Positions 31,122 through 35,314 of a DNA stretch of 35,314 nucleotides are shown one piece after another. The stretch's first letter is position 1. Every line of letters begins with the position of its first letter. The notes under the pieces were generated by a model. That model was not told the origin of the DNA. It saw only the letters and a list, made by a program, of their open reading frames with translations, and made no database searches. Source of the stretch: Acidobacteria bacterium RIFCSPLOWO2_12_FULL_54_10 (GTDB lineage Bacteria > Acidobacteriota > Terriglobia > 2-12-FULL-54-10); assembly GCA_001767075.1 (NCBI GenBank), contig MEKX01000115.1, positions 1 to 35,314 of the forward strand, given 5' to 3'. The translations under genes were made by a program, and so were the position numbers.

Positions 31122-32333
31122 TCAGCGCGGAAGCACGGAAACCCACTCCCCCGCGGGGATTTCTGCGGTCTCCTCCGGAACGACCAGATAGCAATTGGCC
31201 CGGTTCAGACTGGGCAGGTCCCCGGAACCTTTCCATTCTACCGGAGAAACCACAGGATTGTGGTAACCGCCTTCCAGAAATCCCGGCAAAAAAGCGGTCA
31301 GTCCGGCCTTTCGCCGCAACTGGTTCGTCAATCGCGCTCGCAAAAAAATCAGAGGAGCTGCCGGTTCCCCAGCCAAGAGCGCCAGGGTGGGCCGAACAAA
31401 AAGCTCAAAAGTAACCATCGTGGAGAGGGGGTTCCCCGGCAATCCAAAGAAGAAGGTTCCCCTGGCCCGCCCAAAGACCAGCGGTCGGCCGGGTTGGATG
31501 GCCACCCCATCAAAGAAAAACTCCGCTTCCAACTGCGCCAGCACCTTTTCCACGAGGTCGAACTTGCCCATCGAGACGCCGCCGCTTAACAAGAGCAAGT
31601 CAGCCTGGAGTCCCTGGGCAATCATTTCGCGGAGCCGGTCCTCACGATCCGGGGCAATTCCCAACGGCAATGGAATCGCGTGCAGAGAAGCGACTTGGGC
31701 CTGGAGGGAATAGCTGTTGCTGTTGCGGATTTGGTACGGCCCCGGCGCAACGCCCAACTCGACGACCTCATCTCCGGTGGGAAGGATAGCGACCCGCGGC
31801 TGGCGGCAGACCGTAACCATCTGCTGGCCCACGGCAGCCATCATCGCGATTTCCCCGTAGCCAATCCTGCGCCCCGCTGGCAGGAGCAGGCCGCTCTGCA
31901 GGGATTCACTCCCCTGCCACACCACGTTTTCACCCGGAGCCACCCCTCGTTGGACCTCGATCAGCCCTTCGTGTTCGCGGGTATATTCGATCATGACAAC
32001 GGCGTCCGCGCCTTCCGGGACCGGAGCGCCCGTCATAATCTCCACACATTCCATCGCCCCCACGCTGCCGGAAAATGCACACCCGGCCCTGACCTGCCCA
32101 ATCAAACGCAACTGCGCAGGTAACCCCGCCAAGTCAGCGGATCGAACAGCAAAACCATCCCGAGTGGCGCGTGAGAAGGGAGGGAAATCGCGGTCCGCAC
32201 GGACCGGCTCCGCCAGGACCCGCCCTAGGCTGTCCAGCAAAGGGACTGTTTCTGGTTTTGGTGGTGAAATCCTGCGGAGCAGGATTTGTTCGATGACCGT
32301 CTCCCGCGCGGATTGGAATTTCAAGATCGCCAT
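31122..32333 (-). CDS. moeA: Molybdopterin molybdenumtransferase MoeA
   Basis: A 403-residue enzyme that inserts molybdate into adenylated molybdopterin. Blocks include DRDFPPFSRATRDGFAV, the MTGAPVPEGADAVVMIEYT region, AILPTGDEVVE, LLSGGVSMGKFD, QPGRPLVFGRA and a GLPGNPLSTMV loop. Domain order and length are normal. The ATG at 32333 has no strong ribosome-binding site (GGTAGAGA) and lies only 17 bases from the end of the IS200-like element, so its promoter is either inside or replaced by that insertion. moaC follows after 27 bases. Confidence 0.94.
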   Translation of the reverse strand: MAILKFQSARETVIEQILLRRISPPKPETVPLLDSLGRVLAEPVRADRDFPPFSRATRDGFAVRSADLAGLPAQLRLIGQVRAGCAFSGSVGAMECVEIMTGAPVPEGADAVVMIEYTREHEGLIEVQRGVAPGENVVWQGSESLQSGLLLPAGRRIGYGEIAMMAAVGQQMVTVCRQPRVAILPTGDEVVELGVAPGPYQIRNSNSYSLQAQVASLHAIPLPLGIAPDREDRLREMIAQGLQADLLLLSGGVSMGKFDLVEKVLAQLEAEFFFDGVAIQPGRPLVFGRARGTFFFGLPGNPLSTMVTFELFVRPTLALLAGEPAAPLIFLRARLTNQLRRKAGLTAFLPGFLEGGYHNPVVSPVEWKGSGDLPSLNRANCYLVVPEETAEIPAGEWVSVLPR

Positions 32334-32349
32334 TCTCTACCCACAGCAC

Positions 32350-33018
32350 GAGTCCCGAAGGGACGTTTGAAAGTAGCCCAGCACGGTTTGGCGCTTCGCC
32401 AAACCCAATGCTGGGTTGTGAGTCAACCAAAGGTGCCAGTCCCGTCAGGGACGGCTGAATCATTCCTCCTGCATTCCGTGGCTCTCCAAAAATTTCCTGT
32501 ATTCCTCCGCAAAGCTCACCCGCTTGTGATGCTCGGCCTGGGCTTGGATATACGCCACCGTCCGCTCATTTTGCGCCACACCGATGGAAAAGGCTCCAAA
32601 TCCTTCTTGCCACGAAAATCTTCCTATGCGGGGAAAATTTTCATTCACCCACTTCGAAGACCCAGCTTTCAACAATTGAACCGCCTTGGAAACCGAAGCC
32701 GTCCGCGATAACGAGAGCAACACATGAACATGGTCGGCCACGCCCCCGACCGCAAGCGCTGCCATGCCGTTCTCCCGCGCGATACCGCCCAGGTAGGCGT
32801 GAAGGCGTTCGCGCATTCCCTCCCGGATCAAAGGTCGCCGCTCGGCGGTGGTGAACACGACGTGAACTAAACAGCAGATATGACTGTGAGACATGATTTC
32901 AGCCGTCCCTGACGGGACTCACCTCTATGGTTGGCAATTCTTACCCAGCACTGGGTTCGGCGCAAGAACCCCCACGCCGAACCGTGCTGGGCTAATTTCA
33001 AACGTCCCTCTGGGACTC
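32350..33018 (-). mobile_element. IS200/RAYT-like unit with mirrored hairpin ends
   Basis: A transposase gene is flanked by two copies, in opposite orientation, of a block of about 110 bases. Each block holds GTCCC..GGGAC (32352-32364 and 33004-33016), a large hairpin with CCCAGCA/TGCTGGG outer and GGTTTGGCG or GGTTCGGCG inner arms (32377-32415 and 32944-32991), and GTCCCGTCAGGGAC (32439-32452, mirrored at 32905-32918). The ends GAGTCCC/GGGACTC define 32350-33018. No target duplication is expected for this family. moeA starts 17 bases from the left edge. Confidence 0.8.
32460..32894 (-). CDS. tnpA: IS200/IS605-type Y1 transposase (TnpA/RAYT family)
   Basis: A 144-residue single-strand transposase. 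The HUH metal motif is H55-V-H57 in ADHVHVLL, and the nucleophilic Tyr115 stands in TVAYIQAQAEHHK, with the usual SSKWVNE and FSWQEGFGAFS stretches between. The length is normal and the frame intact, so it may be active. It lies inside the paired hairpin ends, as expected for a TnpA-only element or a REP-associated transposase. No tnpB is present. Confidence 0.9.
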   Translation of the reverse strand: MSHSHICCLVHVVFTTAERRPLIREGMRERLHAYLGGIARENGMAALAVGGVADHVHVLLSLSRTASVSKAVQLLKAGSSKWVNENFPRIGRFSWQEGFGAFSIGVAQNERTVAYIQAQAEHHKRVSFAEEYRKFLESHGMQEE

Positions 33019-33107
33019 CTTACTGCTACCCCAATGTAGACAAACACACGGCACAGAAATCGTGCCGCGGCTACGGGGCTATCTATCCACACCTGGCCTC
33101 TGGCCCC

Positions 33108-33596
33108 CTATCTTACCGCCTCCGCGTAGGTCCACCAGCGTTCCGTTTTTCCGGGTCGCCGCACCTGGACCAGCCCAGAGAAAATCGCGGTGTCGGATAG
33201 GTAAACCTCTTCTCCTTGCTCGAACGGCACGCATTCGCCGTCGCGGTAGGCGCGGCCCACCGAGCCTATAAATGCCGCGCGGTCTTGGTCGTGAAGATAG
33301 CCGTTCAACTCCTCAAACTTGGCGCGGTTCAGACACCCAAACCACGACGGGCCGGCAATCCGGCGCAGACCGGACGAATCCGCGTGCGTGGCCTGGGTTT
33401 TAGTGGCGGGCTTGGTGGTTTGCGACGGGGATGGCGTTGTGGTCAGGGGTGAGGGTCTGTTGGCCGTTACTTGCCGGTAAGCGTTGGCCAGTCGCGCATA
33501 TTTATCCTGCTCAGCATGGTAGCGGGAACGAAAAACCAGCGTCGAGATGGCTAAAATCAGCGTTGATAAGACCAAGAATCCGGTTATGGTTTTCAT
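33108..33596 (-). CDS. Hypothetical exported or membrane-anchored protein
   Basis: A 162-residue protein with an N-terminal hydrophobic helix (about 4-22), a Thr/Pro/Ser-rich linker (about 47-72) and a C-terminal globular domain (about 80-160) with GCLNRAKFEELNGYL, QDRAAFIGSVGRAYRDGEC and a beta-rich VYLSD...VQVRRPGKTERWWTY end. The pattern resembles small SH3-like domains that follow a linker. AAGGAGG is 8 bases before ATG 33596. A second hypothetical gene is encoded 46 bases upstream and is probably cotranscribed. No function is assigned. Confidence 0.7.
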   Translation of the reverse strand: MKTITGFLVLSTLILAISTLVFRSRYHAEQDKYARLANAYRQVTANRPSPLTTTPSPSQTTKPATKTQATHADSSGLRRIAGPSWFGCLNRAKFEELNGYLHDQDRAAFIGSVGRAYRDGECVPFEQGEEVYLSDTAIFSGLVQVRRPGKTERWWTYAEAVR

Positions 33597-33642
33597 GGCT
33601 TGTCCTCCTTGGGGAGACCATAAATGCCGCCGAAGTGTTCAA

Positions 33643-33963
33643 TCATCTTAAGCCTGGGAAGCCTTCGGCTATTCCGGGTGGATGTCCTACAGTCCCATCG
33701 TCTTTAATTATGAAGAGCGATAGGCGTTTACCATCTTGCAATTCGAGCACGAACTTTTTCCCAAGGGACCTGTGTGTAAAGAATGGATCGGTCAGATTCC
33801 AAACGCGGCCAGTAAACCACGAACTGAATGGATGACCATCCTGGAATTCTCGCCAGAGGGAAATATCGTAGGAGACCAGAATGCGAGAGTCATCCTGAAA
33901 CACGGCAACGCCACAGTCGGCACCCCTATAGATGAGGCGCGTTTCTGAGCCTGGAGGTTTCAT
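33643..33963 (-). CDS. Hypothetical protein
   Basis: About 106 residues from ATG 33963 (GAGGG upstream); a longer frame reaches 33987. Beta-rich, with segments ETRLIYRGADCGVAVFQDD, LVSYDISLWREFQDGHPF and a repeated WFTGRVWNLTDPFF. No signal peptide and no recognisable family. It lies upstream of the other hypothetical gene on the same strand. Confidence 0.6.
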   Translation of the reverse strand: MKPPGSETRLIYRGADCGVAVFQDDSRILVSYDISLWREFQDGHPFSSWFTGRVWNLTDPFFTHRSLGKKFVLELQDGKRLSLFIIKDDGTVGHPPGIAEGFPGLR

Positions 33964-33987
33964 AGAAATGACCCTCGATGAACGCAA

Positions 33988-34174
33988 GGAGCCAGCCAGA
34001 AAGTTATACCACGAACGGACCTGTCCACGATGTGGAAGAAAATCAGCAACGCAGAATTAGCGCACTACCCAGGCTCTCCGGGGCTTACTGGATTGCGCTA
34101 TACACTAACTGTGAAAGTGCTCTAAAGCCGTGCCCTGACGAACTCCATGAAATCACGCATTTATGCGATGACTT
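33988..34174. other. Intergenic spacer before purA 3' end
   Basis: No gene is recognised in these 187 bases. The spacer lies between the end of purA and the start of the hypothetical pair, and could hold the promoter of the latter; I see no clear hexamers. Confidence 0.3.

Positions 34175-35314
<1,140 letters not shown>

Noticed and set aside
32341-33030. CRISPR-like array because of repeated GTCCC...GGGAC palindromes
   Set aside because: The copies are mirrored around one transposase gene and lack regular spacing and unique spacers; they are the ends of an IS200-like unit.

Overview
The window looks like a chromosomal segment of a moderately GC-rich, respiratory Gram-negative bacterium. Acidobacteriota is the best guess: the VWA protein of the VWFA-related acidobacterial type, the type III PKS plus methyltransferase pair, the small selB partner protein and the dispersed GTCATCCCGAG-type palindromic repeat all point that way. 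This is inference from recognised protein styles, not from a marker-gene phylogeny. Both ends cut genes: a rhomboid protease at the left and purA at the right.

Left third (1-7.4 kb): rhomboid protease, a secreted CuA-like cupredoxin without its usual Met ligand, a type III polyketide synthase with a methyltransferase, a membrane-anchored diheme cytochrome c, an orphan Phd/YefM antitoxin remnant, and a large secreted CocE/NonD (S15-like) hydrolase with its own promoter.

Respiratory and sensory module (8.8-13.6 kb): a nonaheme cytochrome c and a membrane cytochrome b overlap by ATGA. They are followed by a histidine kinase whose extracytoplasmic sensor carries a CxxCH haem motif, and by a NarL-type regulator. 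A small membrane protein behind a perfect palindrome converges on them. This is the most system-like part of the window: a quinol-to-periplasm electron-transfer unit with a dedicated, probably haem-bearing sensor. It is bracketed by IS630 and IS5 wreckage (7.86-8.65 and 13.87-14.52 kb), and the two sides share a nearly identical segment of about 129 bp.

Middle (14.6-21.5 kb): a secreted trypsin-like protease, a MITE-like element with an 8-bp target duplication, selB with a small upstream partner, a 48-residue Cys-rich protein and a VWA protein. Then comes a gene graveyard: a frameshifted zinc ribbon, an IS5 remnant, a GMC oxidoreductase pseudogene and the tail of an ABC-2 permease. It ends just before tRNA-Lys(CTT) and a type IV pilin-like gene.

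Right third (23.4-35.3 kb): an ATP synthase cluster (b', b, delta, alpha, gamma) with no beta, epsilon, a or c gene beside it. Its b gene is split by an in-frame TAG. On the minus strand follow a Sua5-type gene, an RsbRD_N-like protein and a molybdenum-cofactor operon (moeA, moaC, REC-DUF4388, mogA). An IS200-like unit with mirrored hairpin ends abuts moeA. Two hypothetical genes and purA complete the window.
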